Part shown: positions 5,957 to 13,251 of the stretch, piece by piece | How positions within the stretch are numbered: position 1 is the first letter of the stretch | Layout: each line of letters opens with the position of its first letter | DNA from: a bacterium | Lineage (GTDB): Bacteria > SZUA-79 > Acidulodesulfobacterales > Acidulodesulfobacteraceae | Length of the DNA: 18,025 nucleotides | Assembly (NCBI GenBank): GCA_021821565.1 | Contig: JAKACI010000003.1 | Location: 1 to 18,025 of the forward strand | Direction: 5' to 3' | Made by a program: the position numbers and the translations under genes | The notes under the pieces: generated by a model | Databases searched by the model: none | What the model saw: only the letters and a program-made list of their open reading frames with translations | What the model was told of the DNA's origin: nothing

Positions 5957-6614
5957 AGAAACTGAAAAGGTTTTGAATCTTTTATCTACGGAAGAAAAAT
6001 TAAGCGATTTTGTTTTTGTAGGCGGTTCTGCCATTTCATACTACATTCACCATCGTTTATCCGAGGACATTGATCTTTTTTGCACTTATAATCAGTTAAA
6101 ACAAAAAATTCTTAATAATATAATTGAAAAATTACGAAACAATAAACATAATATTGTAGTATTGCCGGTTGAAGATAGAACTATTCAAATGGATTTGGAT
6201 ATAGACGGAGTAAAAACCACTTTTTTTTCGTGGAGTTTAGATTTGTTAAAAACAAACAGTAAAGCGTTTAGGGGCTATATTAAAATTGCGGATTTAGAAC
6301 TTTTGGCAGGAATGAAAGCATACACTTTCGGCCGCAGGTTAAAAATAAGGGATGCCTATGATTTATATGCCTTATCGCAAGAGATAGGTTTTGGGAATAT
6401 AATTGAGCTAGCCAAAGATTTTTTTGGGAGCCTTTTTAGTGAAAGACTGTTTATAAATCAGGTGCAGGATTTAAGTTTATTGCAAGGCGATAAAATAGAA
6501 GATTACTTAAATCCTAAGTATAAAGTCTCTAAGAATGATATGGAAAATTATTTTACGGCAGAAGTCGAAAAGTATATTTTAAAAAGTCTGGAGCGGGAAA
6601 TAGAAAACAAATAA
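5946..6614 (+). CDS. AbiEii/AbiGii-family nucleotidyltransferase (toxin)
   Basis: A 222-residue nucleotidyltransferase of the AbiEii (DUF1814) family. The active-site signature FVGGSAIS...RLSEDIDLF (residues 24-45) supplies GGS and the metal-binding Asp41 and Asp43. The second family motif ADLELLAGMKAYTFGRR...RDAYDLYAL follows (about 115-143), with Lys124, Arg130/131, Asp136 and Asp139. In type IV toxin-antitoxin and abortive-infection systems this protein is the toxin and acts as a nucleotidyltransferase; for some members the target is tRNA. Here the partner is a DUF6922-like protein rather than the usual AbiEi. The start overlaps the upstream gene by 11 bases. All key residues seem present, so it is probably active. 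Confidence 0.85.
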   Translation: MWLKETEKVLNLLSTEEKLSDFVFVGGSAISYYIHHRLSEDIDLFCTYNQLKQKILNNIIEKLRNNKHNIVVLPVEDRTIQMDLDIDGVKTTFFSWSLDLLKTNSKAFRGYIKIADLELLAGMKAYTFGRRLKIRDAYDLYALSQEIGFGNIIELAKDFFGSLFSERLFINQVQDLSLLQGDKIEDYLNPKYKVSKNDMENYFTAEVEKYILKSLEREIENK

Positions 6615-6687
6615 TAAATAATGGGAAATCATCGCGGTTCCTCCTTTAGTTTGTTCAAATTCTTGATAAAAAACAAAAAATTATGTT

Positions 6688-6843
6688 TTAACCCAACTTC
6701 ACCACTTTTATTGTTCTAAAATTATAACCCATTGATATTATTACATTTTATTTTTTATTTTGTAGTCCACATAGACATTTTTGTTGCCCCATAAATATAG
6801 TAATATAAATATGTTGCTGGTAATTATGGTGAAGTTGGGTTAA
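6688..6843 (+). mobile_element. MITE, copy A (156 bp, 17-bp perfect terminal inverted repeats)
   Basis: The element begins TTAACCCAACTTCACCA and ends with its exact reverse complement. It carries no reading frame. A second copy at 11277-11432 lies in the opposite orientation, has the same length and differs at only two positions by eye. Both copies have TTAA at each outer end. Either the inverted repeats include TTAA, or TTAA is a duplicated target site and the repeats start at CCCAACTT. No matching transposase is in the window. Insertion here separates the AbiEii gene from a strong terminator at 6897-6950. Confidence 0.9.
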
Positions 6844-6896
6844 CATAAATTAACATTATTTAAAAAACAGATTAGCACAAAATTTTGAACGGTCTT

Positions 6897-6950
6897 GAAG
6901 AGCCCGACCGATAATGTTTTATTATTCATCGGGCTCTTCTTAATTTTTTT
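6897..6950 (+). terminator. Rho-independent terminator
   Basis: GAAGAGCCCGA (6897-6907) pairs perfectly with TCGGGCTCTTC (6929-6939). The intervening ATAAT and ATTAT can extend the structure, and TTAATTTTTTT follows. It reads on the plus strand and probably served the AbiEii operon before the MITE inserted between them. On the minus strand there is no U-run after the stem, so it is not an obvious bidirectional terminator for the converging MNT-HEPN pair. Confidence 0.85.
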
Positions 6951-6996
6951 CATTTGAAGTTGAAAATAAATTTTCGTTTTCTATTTTCTTAATGAT

Positions 6997-7323
6997 TTAA
7001 ATAACTTTTTCGCCTATTCTCATAATTTCGGCGGCAGCCGGATTGTTTTCATTAAATTCATCTGTTAAATATGGGTGAGGTTCAATATTATAATCAATGT
7101 CTCTGGCTATTTTCATTAATAGAAATTTAAAATCAAAATTATCATCTCCGACGATATTTTTAGTTATGACAGCTACATCTATATCGCTCCACTCCGTGGG
7201 TTTTCCTTTTGCGTAAGAGCCAAATAGGTAAGCTGAAACAATATCAATTTTTCTTTTTTTTAATTCATTTATATATTTGTTAATTAATTCAATTATTAGT
7301 TTTTTATCTTTTGTTTTGACCAT
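6997..7323 (-). CDS. MNT-type nucleotidyltransferase, second MNT-HEPN pair
   Basis: A 108-residue minimal nucleotidyltransferase. LFGSYAKGKPTEWSDIDVAV (residues 33-52) gives the GS loop at 35-36 and Asp47/Asp49, and IEPHPY (80-85) is the usual third strand carrying the last acid. It is the second gene of its operon, overlapping the HEPN gene by 28 bases, so the order is HEPN then MNT, the reverse of the pair at 1092-1849. The two MNT proteins share only the signature, so they are not recent duplicates. It is the likely antitoxin or modifying enzyme of the HEPN partner. The motif is intact. Confidence 0.88.
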   Translation of the reverse strand: MVKTKDKKLIIELINKYINELKKRKIDIVSAYLFGSYAKGKPTEWSDIDVAVITKNIVGDDNFDFKFLLMKIARDIDYNIEPHPYLTDEFNENNPAAAEIMRIGEKVI

Positions 7324-7688
7324 TCTCTTAACCCCTTAATTTTTTCTATATTAATTAATGCAAAATCTTTTGTACATTTTTTATAAAAATCTTTTTTATA
7401 ATCTTCATATCGTGTTTCTATATTAAATAAAGTTATATATTGCAATGAATCTTTCTGTTCCTCTGTTAAAGAAAGATTAGATTTAATAGCAAGCTTATAT
7501 AAGCCATGAATTTGAGGCAATTTCAATTCAACATTTTTTATATAATAAGCTTTTAATAATTTTTCTATTGCAAGATGACCGATAAATAACGACCAGACAT
7601 ATTCGCCGGCATTAAACATATTTATCATTGAATTATAATTATCTTCAGACGAATTAATCCAGAATAGAGCAACTTCTTCTTTAGTCAT
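7296..7688 (-). CDS. HEPN-domain protein, second MNT-HEPN pair
   Basis: A 130-residue helical HEPN protein. AIEKLLKAYY (residues 40-49), a following His61 (IHGLYKL) and ETRYEDYKK (91-99) match the PF05168-type pattern also seen in the other HEPN protein here. Its 3' end overlaps the MNT start by 28 bases. It has only a weak ribosome-binding site (GGAAAA) before ATG 7688. It is transcribed away from the phosphoesterase gene across a shared intergenic region. By analogy it is the toxin component. The classical R-x4-6-H motif is not evident, so RNase activity is uncertain. Confidence 0.82.
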   Translation of the reverse strand: MTKEEVALFWINSSEDNYNSMINMFNAGEYVWSLFIGHLAIEKLLKAYYIKNVELKLPQIHGLYKLAIKSNLSLTEEQKDSLQYITLFNIETRYEDYKKDFYKKCTKDFALINIEKIKGLREWSKQKIKN

Positions 7689-7830
7689 CTAAAATTTTCC
7701 TTATAATCACGCTTGCATAAACGCTTTTATATTATAATTAATTTTATTGTTTATTATATTATAGCATATTCAAATTATATTTAAACGGCATTTATATGAT
7801 TTACATGATAAATATCGCACCAATTTTAAA

Positions 7831-7886
7831 TTGTTACAAAAATTTAATATTCCTGTAATATTCCTGTAATATTCCAATGTTATAAT
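7831..7886 (+). promoter_or_regulatory. Pho-box-like repeats and promoter of the phosphoesterase gene
   Basis: In-phase heptamers with 11-bp spacing: TTGTTAC (7831-7837), ATTTAAT (7842-7848), CTGTAAT (7853-7859) and CTGTAAT (7864-7870). The spacers are AAAA, ATTC and ATTC. Exactly 10 bp after the last heptamer comes a perfect TATAAT (7881-7886), with no good -35. This is the architecture of a PhoB-dependent promoter and copies, in spacing and sequence, the promoter of the TonB receptor (2065-2131). It stands in front of a secreted phosphoesterase, which makes phosphate control plausible. Confidence 0.65.
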
Positions 7887-8126
7887 ACTTAAATTAAATA
7901 TTATAAATATATTATAAATTAAATTTTCAATAAAGTAACCGTTCTAAACCGCATTATATATTCTTGTTTTATTAGCAAACATTATAATAATTTTAGCGGG
8001 GCTCTTCTATATAAATAATAATAAATAATTTTAAATCAGGGGAGGAAGGTAGTGATTTCATTGTATTGTATATTGTATTGTATATAGCAATGCAGCAATG
8101 CGATGTATTTTACTATTTAATTGCGT
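7887..8126 (+). other. Leader with a strong ribosome-binding site, two mini-ORFs and tandem repeats
   Basis: A very strong GGGGAGGAAGG (8039-8049) stands 78 bp before the phosphoesterase ATG, but at ideal distance from GTG 8052. GTG 8052 opens 11 codons to TAG 8085-8087. Three bases on, ATG 8090 opens 14 codons to TAA 8132-8134, which overlaps the phosphoesterase ATG 8127. ATTGTATTGTAT is repeated in tandem at 8060-8083, followed by GCAATGCA/GCAATGCG (8087-8102). The chain could feed ribosomes to the main gene by re-initiation, because ATG 8127 has no ribosome-binding site of its own. Upstream of 8030 the sequence is plain AT-rich DNA. Confidence 0.4.
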
Positions 8127-11100
8127 ATGATTAAAAAAAATATTTTAATTTTATCGGTATTATGTTTGATAATAGCAACGGGCATTATTATTTTTATTAG
8201 AATAAGCAAAAATGCCGATGCAGGAATCCTTATAAATAAAATTAACAAAAAAATATTAAAACCGGTTAATATTTCAAAAATCAATTATAAGCATTATATT
8301 TTTAAGCTTCCCACAGGCAGATTTATATCCCCCGCAGGGTTATTAAATAAAACCCCTAATTTTTCTACAAATGTTGTAACTCATGGTAAATATATAGCTG
8401 TTGTGGCAAACGGCGCTACATTTTTTCAGACTATTACAATATATAGCAGAAAAACTCTTAAAGAAGTAGCTCAATACAGAGCGTATAAAGAAAAAAAGTT
8501 TAAAAAAAGAAGATTTAAAAAATTTAAAAAAATAATTTATAATCCTAAAAAAGCGCATCATTCAAGTTTAAATAAAGCATTCAGCCAGTTGGTATATGCA
8601 AAAAATAAAAATCAGGATCTTTATCAGGGGATTGACTTTGCTTCAAACGGTATTCTTTATGCGGCAGGCGGCGGAGTTAACGATGTCATTGCTTTAAAAG
8701 TTGGAAAAAACGGTAAATTACGAGTTATAAAAAAATATTACTTAAAATGGCAGCCGTTTCCTAAGAATCAATATCCATATCAGTATCAAGGTCATCAACA
8801 TAATGAACATAATAAACCTTATCTTTTGCATTCTGACCATCCGGACGCACCGATGATAAATACTGTTTTTTATAAGCATCGGCATAAACCTTATCTGTTT
8901 TATCCTGACAGCATAGCAGTTTCAAAAAACAATAAAAATTTATATGTTACAGGACTCCTTTCAAATTCCGTTGCTAAAGTCAATTTAAAAACAGGTAAAG
9001 CGAGTTATGCAAATGCAGGTTCTTATCCTTTTGATATAATATTGGCGGACCACGGCAAAAGATTGGTAGTTTCCGATTGGGGCTCCGACAGCGTAACAGT
9101 ATTAAATGCGATTAATTTAAAACCGGTAGGAAAAATTTTGGTCGGTAAAAAATTGTCGCCTTTAAGCTATTCGCCCGGTGTCAATCCGACGGGATTGATA
9201 CGGCTTGCCGGCACCCCGTATGTATTTGTAACCGATTCAAATAATGATAAAATTTTTGAATTTAATACGCAAAATTTAAAAGTTATCCGTATATTTAACG
9301 ATGCGCCTTATCCGCACGCTCCTTACGGCAGCTATCCTGACGGTGCAGCCCTTTATAACGGTTTTTTATATGTTGTAAATGCAGGTAATAACGATATAAG
9401 CGTTTTTAACATAAAAACAGGAAAGCAGGCTGGATTAATTCCTACCGCATGGTATCCGACTTCTATAATTATTAGCAGAGGCAATATTTACGTCACTGAT
9501 GCCAAGGGCTTAGGAAGCGGTCCCAATGTTCATTTCCAGTGGGTCGGCGATATGATGGAAGGGGCTATCGAAAAGATATCTGTAAATAAAGTTATGCCGC
9601 AGCTCAAATTTTGGACAAAAGTTGTTCTGCATAACGATTTGTTCAGTCTGCCTCAAAGAGAAAAAAGAAAACTTGCCGATGAAAAAATCGATAAATTTCT
9701 GAGAAAACATATAAAACATATAGTATTTATCCTTCGTGAAAATAAAACATTTGACGAAGATTTAGGAGATTATAGCCGTGCTGGAAAATGGGCAGACCCG
9801 CATCTTGACTTATACAATCAAAAGGAACTGCCTAATCTATATAAGCTGGCAAACGATTACGGGCTGTTTGTCAATTTTGATGCCGACGGCGAAGTAACGG
9901 CACAGGGGCATCAATGGACGACAGGAGCATCGGATTCCGATTTTGTTCAGAGAACATGGCCGCAGTATTATTCAGGACGAGGATTAGTAGGCAATCCAGG
10001 GTGGACGCAGCCGTTAAGACCGCTAAATTTAAAAGACCATTATAAATATATGCCTATTTACGACAGTCTATTGAGCTTAAAACACTGGTCTAATCCGTGG
10101 ATAAGCTACCCTTACGGACTGTACATATACAACGATATGTTAAAACATAATACGTCTTTTGAGGTTTTCGGCGAATTTGTTTCACGCAATAGGATAGGTA
10201 ATATTTTACCTGTTATGAAAAAACATATAGATTTATCTTCTTACGGATGGGATAGATTTATTCTTGACACACAAAGGGCTAAAGTCTTTTTAAATTTCGC
10301 CAAGAAGAAAATAAAACATCATAAATTTCCGTCTTTTGTCTATATATGGCTTCCCGATGACCATACAGCCGGCAGCAGACCTTGTTATTATACGCCGGAT
10401 TATTATGTTGCCAATAACGATTATGCGACCGGCGAAATAGTTGACTATCTATCCCATTCTCCTATATGGAAAAATACTCTCGTATTTATTACCGAAGACG
10501 ATGCTCAATCGGGAGCTGACCATATAAATGCACATAGAACATTTGCCGTTATGATTTCGCCGTGGGTAAAAAAAGGCGTTTTGATTAAGAAATTTTATTC
10601 GCAGATAAGTATTATTAAGACAATAGAAGCTATATTTAAGATTTCTCCTATGTCTCAATGGGATGCAAATACTCCGGTTATAAATACAGGCTGGACGGAT
10701 AAACCCGATATGAAACCGTATAATGCGGTTAAGATGCAGGTTAAACCATCGCTTAATCCCGGAATATGCAAAAGCTATATTGATAAGATGCGTTTAAAAT
10801 TAGGAAAAGCCGGTTTCTGGGAAGCTCCTGCAAATATTAATAATAAAAATATAGATAATAAAAATAAAAATCAACAATTAAGAAGGGTTGATAATCAACA
10901 TAAAAATAAAAAAACAGCCAGTAATAAAAATAAGTTGAAATTAACAGAATTTAAAGAAGCGCATAATAATAAATATCAAAAAAATGCGCATCAAATATAT
11001 AATAATAAAAATATTAACAGCAGAATAAAAATTATTAAAAAAGATATAAATAATAACGGCTCAGAATATTATTCACCGACATCATTATTAAAAATAAGCG

Positions 11101-11240
11101 GACCGGAACAATTTAAACAGGAATGGATTGCATCAAAGGGCTTAAAATCCTATAAAAAAGTTATAGCGTACATAAAAAAATTAGCGAAAAAAGAAGGGGC
11201 TCCAATCGGCGATATTCTGGCAGGAGCAAGCCCGGATTAA
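8127..11240 (+). CDS. Secreted YVTN beta-propeller / phosphoesterase (PLC/AcpA-like) fusion
   Basis: About 1037 residues. ATG 8127 gives MIKKNILILSVLCLIIATG, a signal peptide or anchor; TTG 8121, two codons earlier, is less likely. Residues about 60-480 form a YncE/YVTN-like beta-propeller, with repeats such as PDSIAVSKNNKNLYVTG, KRLVVSDWGSDSVTVLN and GFLYVVNAGNNDISVFN. Residues about 530-860 form an alkaline-phosphatase-superfamily phosphoesterase (PF04185): FILRENKTFDEDLG near 534-547, DHTAG near 752, and TEDDAQSGADHINAHR near 790-805, the expected metal and nucleophile regions. An Asn/Lys-rich linker (about 905-970) leads to a conserved-looking 75-residue tail ending GDILAGASPD, of unknown function. 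This protein should hydrolyse phosphomonoesters or diesters outside the cytoplasm. The Pho-box-like promoter supports a phosphate-scavenging role. The tail-encoding DNA is duplicated at 656-882. Confidence 0.88.
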   Translation: MIKKNILILSVLCLIIATGIIIFIRISKNADAGILINKINKKILKPVNISKINYKHYIFKLPTGRFISPAGLLNKTPNFSTNVVTHGKYIAVVANGATFFQTITIYSRKTLKEVAQYRAYKEKKFKKRRFKKFKKIIYNPKKAHHSSLNKAFSQLVYAKNKNQDLYQGIDFASNGILYAAGGGVNDVIALKVGKNGKLRVIKKYYLKWQPFPKNQYPYQYQGHQHNEHNKPYLLHSDHPDAPMINTVFYKHRHKPYLFYPDSIAVSKNNKNLYVTGLLSNSVAKVNLKTGKASYANAGSYPFDIILADHGKRLVVSDWGSDSVTVLNAINLKPVGKILVGKKLSPLSYSPGVNPTGLIRLAGTPYVFVTDSNNDKIFEFNTQNLKVIRIFNDAPYPHAPYGSYPDGAALYNGFLYVVNAGNNDISVFNIKTGKQAGLIPTAWYPTSIIISRGNIYVTDAKGLGSGPNVHFQWVGDMMEGAIEKISVNKVMPQLKFWTKVVLHNDLFSLPQREKRKLADEKIDKFLRKHIKHIVFILRENKTFDEDLGDYSRAGKWADPHLDLYNQKELPNLYKLANDYGLFVNFDADGEVTAQGHQWTTGASDSDFVQRTWPQYYSGRGLVGNPGWTQPLRPLNLKDHYKYMPIYDSLLSLKHWSNPWISYPYGLYIYNDMLKHNTSFEVFGEFVSRNRIGNILPVMKKHIDLSSYGWDRFILDTQRAKVFLNFAKKKIKHHKFPSFVYIWLPDDHTAGSRPCYYTPDYYVANNDYATGEIVDYLSHSPIWKNTLVFITEDDAQSGADHINAHRTFAVMISPWVKKGVLIKKFYSQISIIKTIEAIFKISPMSQWDANTPVINTGWTDKPDMKPYNAVKMQVKPSLNPGICKSYIDKMRLKLGKAGFWEAPANINNKNIDNKNKNQQLRRVDNQHKNKKTASNKNKLKLTEFKEAHNNKYQKNAHQIYNNKNINSRIKIIKKDINNNGSEYYSPTSLLKISGPEQFKQEWIASKGLKSYKKVIAYIKKLAKKEGAPIGDILAGASPD

Positions 11241-11248
11241 AATTATTT
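11021..11248 (+). repeat. 3'-terminal segment duplicated at 656-882
   Basis: These 228 bp cover the last 73 codons of the phosphoesterase, its stop and 8 bp beyond. They match 656-882 with one indel and two substitutions visible. This is the intact copy. Outside these limits the two loci are unrelated downstream, while upstream a weak resemblance continues for about 45 bp (AAAATGCGCAT shared). Confidence 0.9.
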
Positions 11249-11276
11249 CTCTAACTTATCTGACTTGATAAACCTT

Positions 11277-11432
11277 TTAACCCAACTTCACCATAATTAC
11301 CAGCAACATATTTATATTACTATATTTATGGGGCAACAAAAATGTCTATGTGGACTACAAAATAAAAAATAAAATGTAATAATATCAACGAGTTATAATT
11401 TTAGAACAATAAAAGTGGTGAAGTTGGGTTAA
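11277..11432 (-). mobile_element. MITE, copy B (inverted relative to copy A)
   Basis: Same 156-bp element as at 6688-6843 but in the opposite orientation, with identical 17-bp terminal repeats. Only two internal differences are seen (ACCCATTG in A, ACTCGTTG in the reverse complement of B). It sits 36 bp after the phosphoesterase stop codon and is bordered by TTAA on both sides. The near identity means both copies are recent or are kept alike by conversion. Together they bracket the second MNT-HEPN pair and the phosphoesterase in inverted arrangement. Confidence 0.9.
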
Positions 11433-11759
11433 ATATCTGCTGTCAGTCTTTGAAGGCAAATATTCTAATGAAATAAAAAAAGAAAAAAAAGAGAGAGACC
11501 GCGCCGACGCCACGCGCCCGACCACATGAGGAAATATAATCGGAACTATATAAGCAGATAGGACAGCTTAATGTACTCTGACTTTGACACCTTATACAGC
11601 TCAAAGTATCTAAAATGCTATATTTATATTTTGAAAAAGAGCCGCATTTTAAAAATTATTCTTTTAAAGATGCTAATAAACACCTGCTGTATTCTTTCAA
11701 ATCTTTTTATTATTATTTTAATATTAATCGTTAAATATATTAGCTCTATTATCAGTTAT
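11433..11759. other. Gene-poor stretch between MITE B and the IscB element
   Basis: No convincing gene. A purine-only run (about 11474-11498) is followed abruptly by a 27-bp patch at 11499-11525 that is almost all G/C, very unlike its surroundings. A short open frame from 11422 to the TGA at 11527-11529 (containing VFEGKYSNEIKKEKKERDRA) begins inside MITE B and may be the tail of a gene interrupted by it; I do not recognise it. A 91-residue frame at 11571-11846 overlaps the IscB element end and the end of iscB, and is not credible. The remainder is AT-rich. Confidence 0.35.
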
Positions 11760-11807
11760 TACCGTAATCCCACTTGCTTCAACAATGGGGATATAAGGCA
11801 ATCCTAT

Positions 11808-12998
11808 TTAAAAGTTAAATTGCAATCCTTTTCCATATCTAATTAATTGCACATTTTTAGAATTAACGTTAATAATGTTTTTCAAGGTATCCACTAATTT
11901 AACTGCTTTTCCATAACTATGAACACCTATAACTTTACAAATTACATCTGTAAACTTAACAATATCGTTCGGTTGAAATTTATATCTCTGCTTTCTAATT
12001 GACGGCTTATAGCCCTTTCTATTAAGTTGTATAGCCCTGTTATTCCTGCGGATTTGTTTGCCTGCATATGTAAATGTTCTTTCCTGTTTATTTCCGCCGG
12101 CAATGCAGAAAGCGTCGTTATAATGCGTCTTAGATAATCCTAACGCTATCCTTGCCGATTTAGTTAAATAGCCGTAAGTGATATTTACGATATTGCCTAA
12201 TTCTCTTAGTTTATTTACTATCTTCCAGCGGATGATACCCATTATTGTTTCGGCTTTAAAAGCTTTATGTTTTTTGACTTTTAGTTCTATTTTTCCTTTG
12301 TGATACGCCTTATGGCAGGATTCGCATAAAGTAATTAAGTTATCCGGTCTGTCTCCGCCTGTTTGCCTGCTTTTAATATGGTGGACATTAAGAATAGTAT
12401 TAGATTTACCGCAATGTTGGCATTTATGTCCGTCTCTGTATAAGACGTATTCTCTAATATTCCAAAAGCCTGTTTGCTCTCCGTTCTGATATTCAGTTCC
12501 CGATATTTCCGGATTCTTAATCTTTTGAATATCAAAAGCGGCGGCTTCAATATTAATTTGAGATACCGGCAATATAGACTTAATAAACTCAATAGCTTTG
12601 ATATGACCGTCTAACTTGTGTTCTACTGATGGAGCTAACCAGCCTTGTTTAATACCTCTATTACTAAATCTCGGCTTGCGATACCATAGCCTATTCCTGC
12701 GCGTCCTGCGGTATTGTCCTTTCTCTGATAACTTTTTCGGTATATCGGTTCTTAACTCTACTTCGGAGCGAAAAAGCTCTTTGGCGTTAGATACTGCCGA
12801 TAGACCTACGTGTTTATAACCGGGATCTATGCCGAGAGTTACATCCTGAACTTTGTTTTCACATTCAAAGTTAAGTTGAATAGTGAAAACTTTTCTTTTA
12901 GCTACTTTAGCGTAGCCGTTTTTTAGCAATTTTCTTGCCGTTGCCGGTTTGCATGGCATTAACGGTAATCCATCTTTGTTTAAAACAAATACTAACAT
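11808..12998 (-). CDS. iscB: IscB, RNA-guided HNH/RuvC nuclease
   Basis: A 396-residue protein, normal IscB length. Order: PLMP domain (residues 12-35, LPLMPCKPATARKLL); RuvC-I with Asp58 (GIDPGYKHVG); Arg-rich bridge helix (97-114, RRTRRNRLWYRKPRF); RuvC-II with Glu151 (INIEAAAFDIQ); HNH domain (193-234) with CxxC at 193/196, VHHI at 205-208 and CESC at 225-228; RuvC-III with His292 and Asp295 (THYNDAFCIAG); and a C-terminal target-interaction domain (YKFQPNDIVKF). All catalytic residues are present, so it should cut DNA guided by the omega RNA. IscB is the ancestor-like relative of Cas9. In mobile elements it probably cuts empty donor sites and so helps the element persist. GGGAGG precedes ATG 12998 at a rather long 12-bp spacing. 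Confidence 0.95.
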   Translation of the reverse strand: MLVFVLNKDGLPLMPCKPATARKLLKNGYAKVAKRKVFTIQLNFECENKVQDVTLGIDPGYKHVGLSAVSNAKELFRSEVELRTDIPKKLSEKGQYRRTRRNRLWYRKPRFSNRGIKQGWLAPSVEHKLDGHIKAIEFIKSILPVSQINIEAAAFDIQKIKNPEISGTEYQNGEQTGFWNIREYVLYRDGHKCQHCGKSNTILNVHHIKSRQTGGDRPDNLITLCESCHKAYHKGKIELKVKKHKAFKAETIMGIIRWKIVNKLRELGNIVNITYGYLTKSARIALGLSKTHYNDAFCIAGGNKQERTFTYAGKQIRRNNRAIQLNRKGYKPSIRKQRYKFQPNDIVKFTDVICKVIGVHSYGKAVKLVDTLKNIINVNSKNVQLIRYGKGLQFNF

Positions 12999-13236
12999 AA
13001 TGTTTTTAAACCTCCCGTTAGTTGAAGTTTGTCCTCATCGGAGTTGTTGTAATAGCTTTTTTTTAAGTCCGCCTCACAGTTCCGCACCCGAAGAACATTT
13101 AAAAACGGACGATAGAGCCGTAAACTTGAGGAGCATCCACGGGTATCATGACTAAAACAACTGCTGATTAAATACAATTTAATCCTCCTAATCATAGCGG
13201 GCTTTTACAAGCCCCACCTTTAGGCGTGGGGTCTAT
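12999..13236 (-). ncRNA. IscB omega RNA (guide at its 5' end)
   Basis: The roughly 237 bp upstream of iscB have no credible gene but show the features of an omega RNA on the minus strand. A GC-rich hairpin CCCCACGCCTAAAGGTGGGG (13231-13212) is followed by GGCTTGTAAAAGCC and further stems. The stretch ends near GGGAGGTTT just before iscB. Position directly 5' of iscB and length of about 200-240 nt fit the known family. The guide would be the 16-20 nt before the scaffold, near 13237-13256, taken from flanking DNA. That stretch includes the vapC stop codon. Boundaries are approximate. Confidence 0.75.
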
Positions 13237-13251
13237 GACTTCTAATATATC

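Larger units (their letters stand above)
11760..13236 (-). mobile_element. IscB-encoding IS200/IS605-group element without transposase
   Basis: The element contains iscB, an upstream omega-RNA region and hairpins at both ends. On the minus strand the upstream (left) end begins near 13236 with GACCCCACGCCTAAAGGTGG, a GC-rich hairpin. The downstream (right) end carries an imperfect hairpin (CCCCATTG...CAAGTGGG, 11768-11791) just after the iscB stop. No tnpA is present, so the element would depend on a transposase elsewhere. The exact ends cannot be fixed by eye and are approximate. Its left end lies only about 16 bp from the vapC stop codon. Confidence 0.82.

Noticed and set aside
8052..8120. 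Repeat-driven phase variation of the phosphoesterase through the ATTGTATTGTAT repeats
   Set aside because: The main frame is closed by TAA 8118-8120 after the repeats, so repeat changes cannot fuse an upstream start to it.
11571..11846. 91-residue plus-strand frame
   Set aside because: It overlaps the IscB element end and the 3' end of iscB in antisense, has low-complexity Ile/Leu composition and no ribosome-binding site.
12992..13195. Frames on both strands over the region upstream of iscB (12949-13195)
   Set aside because: They coincide with the omega-RNA scaffold; structure explains the open frames.
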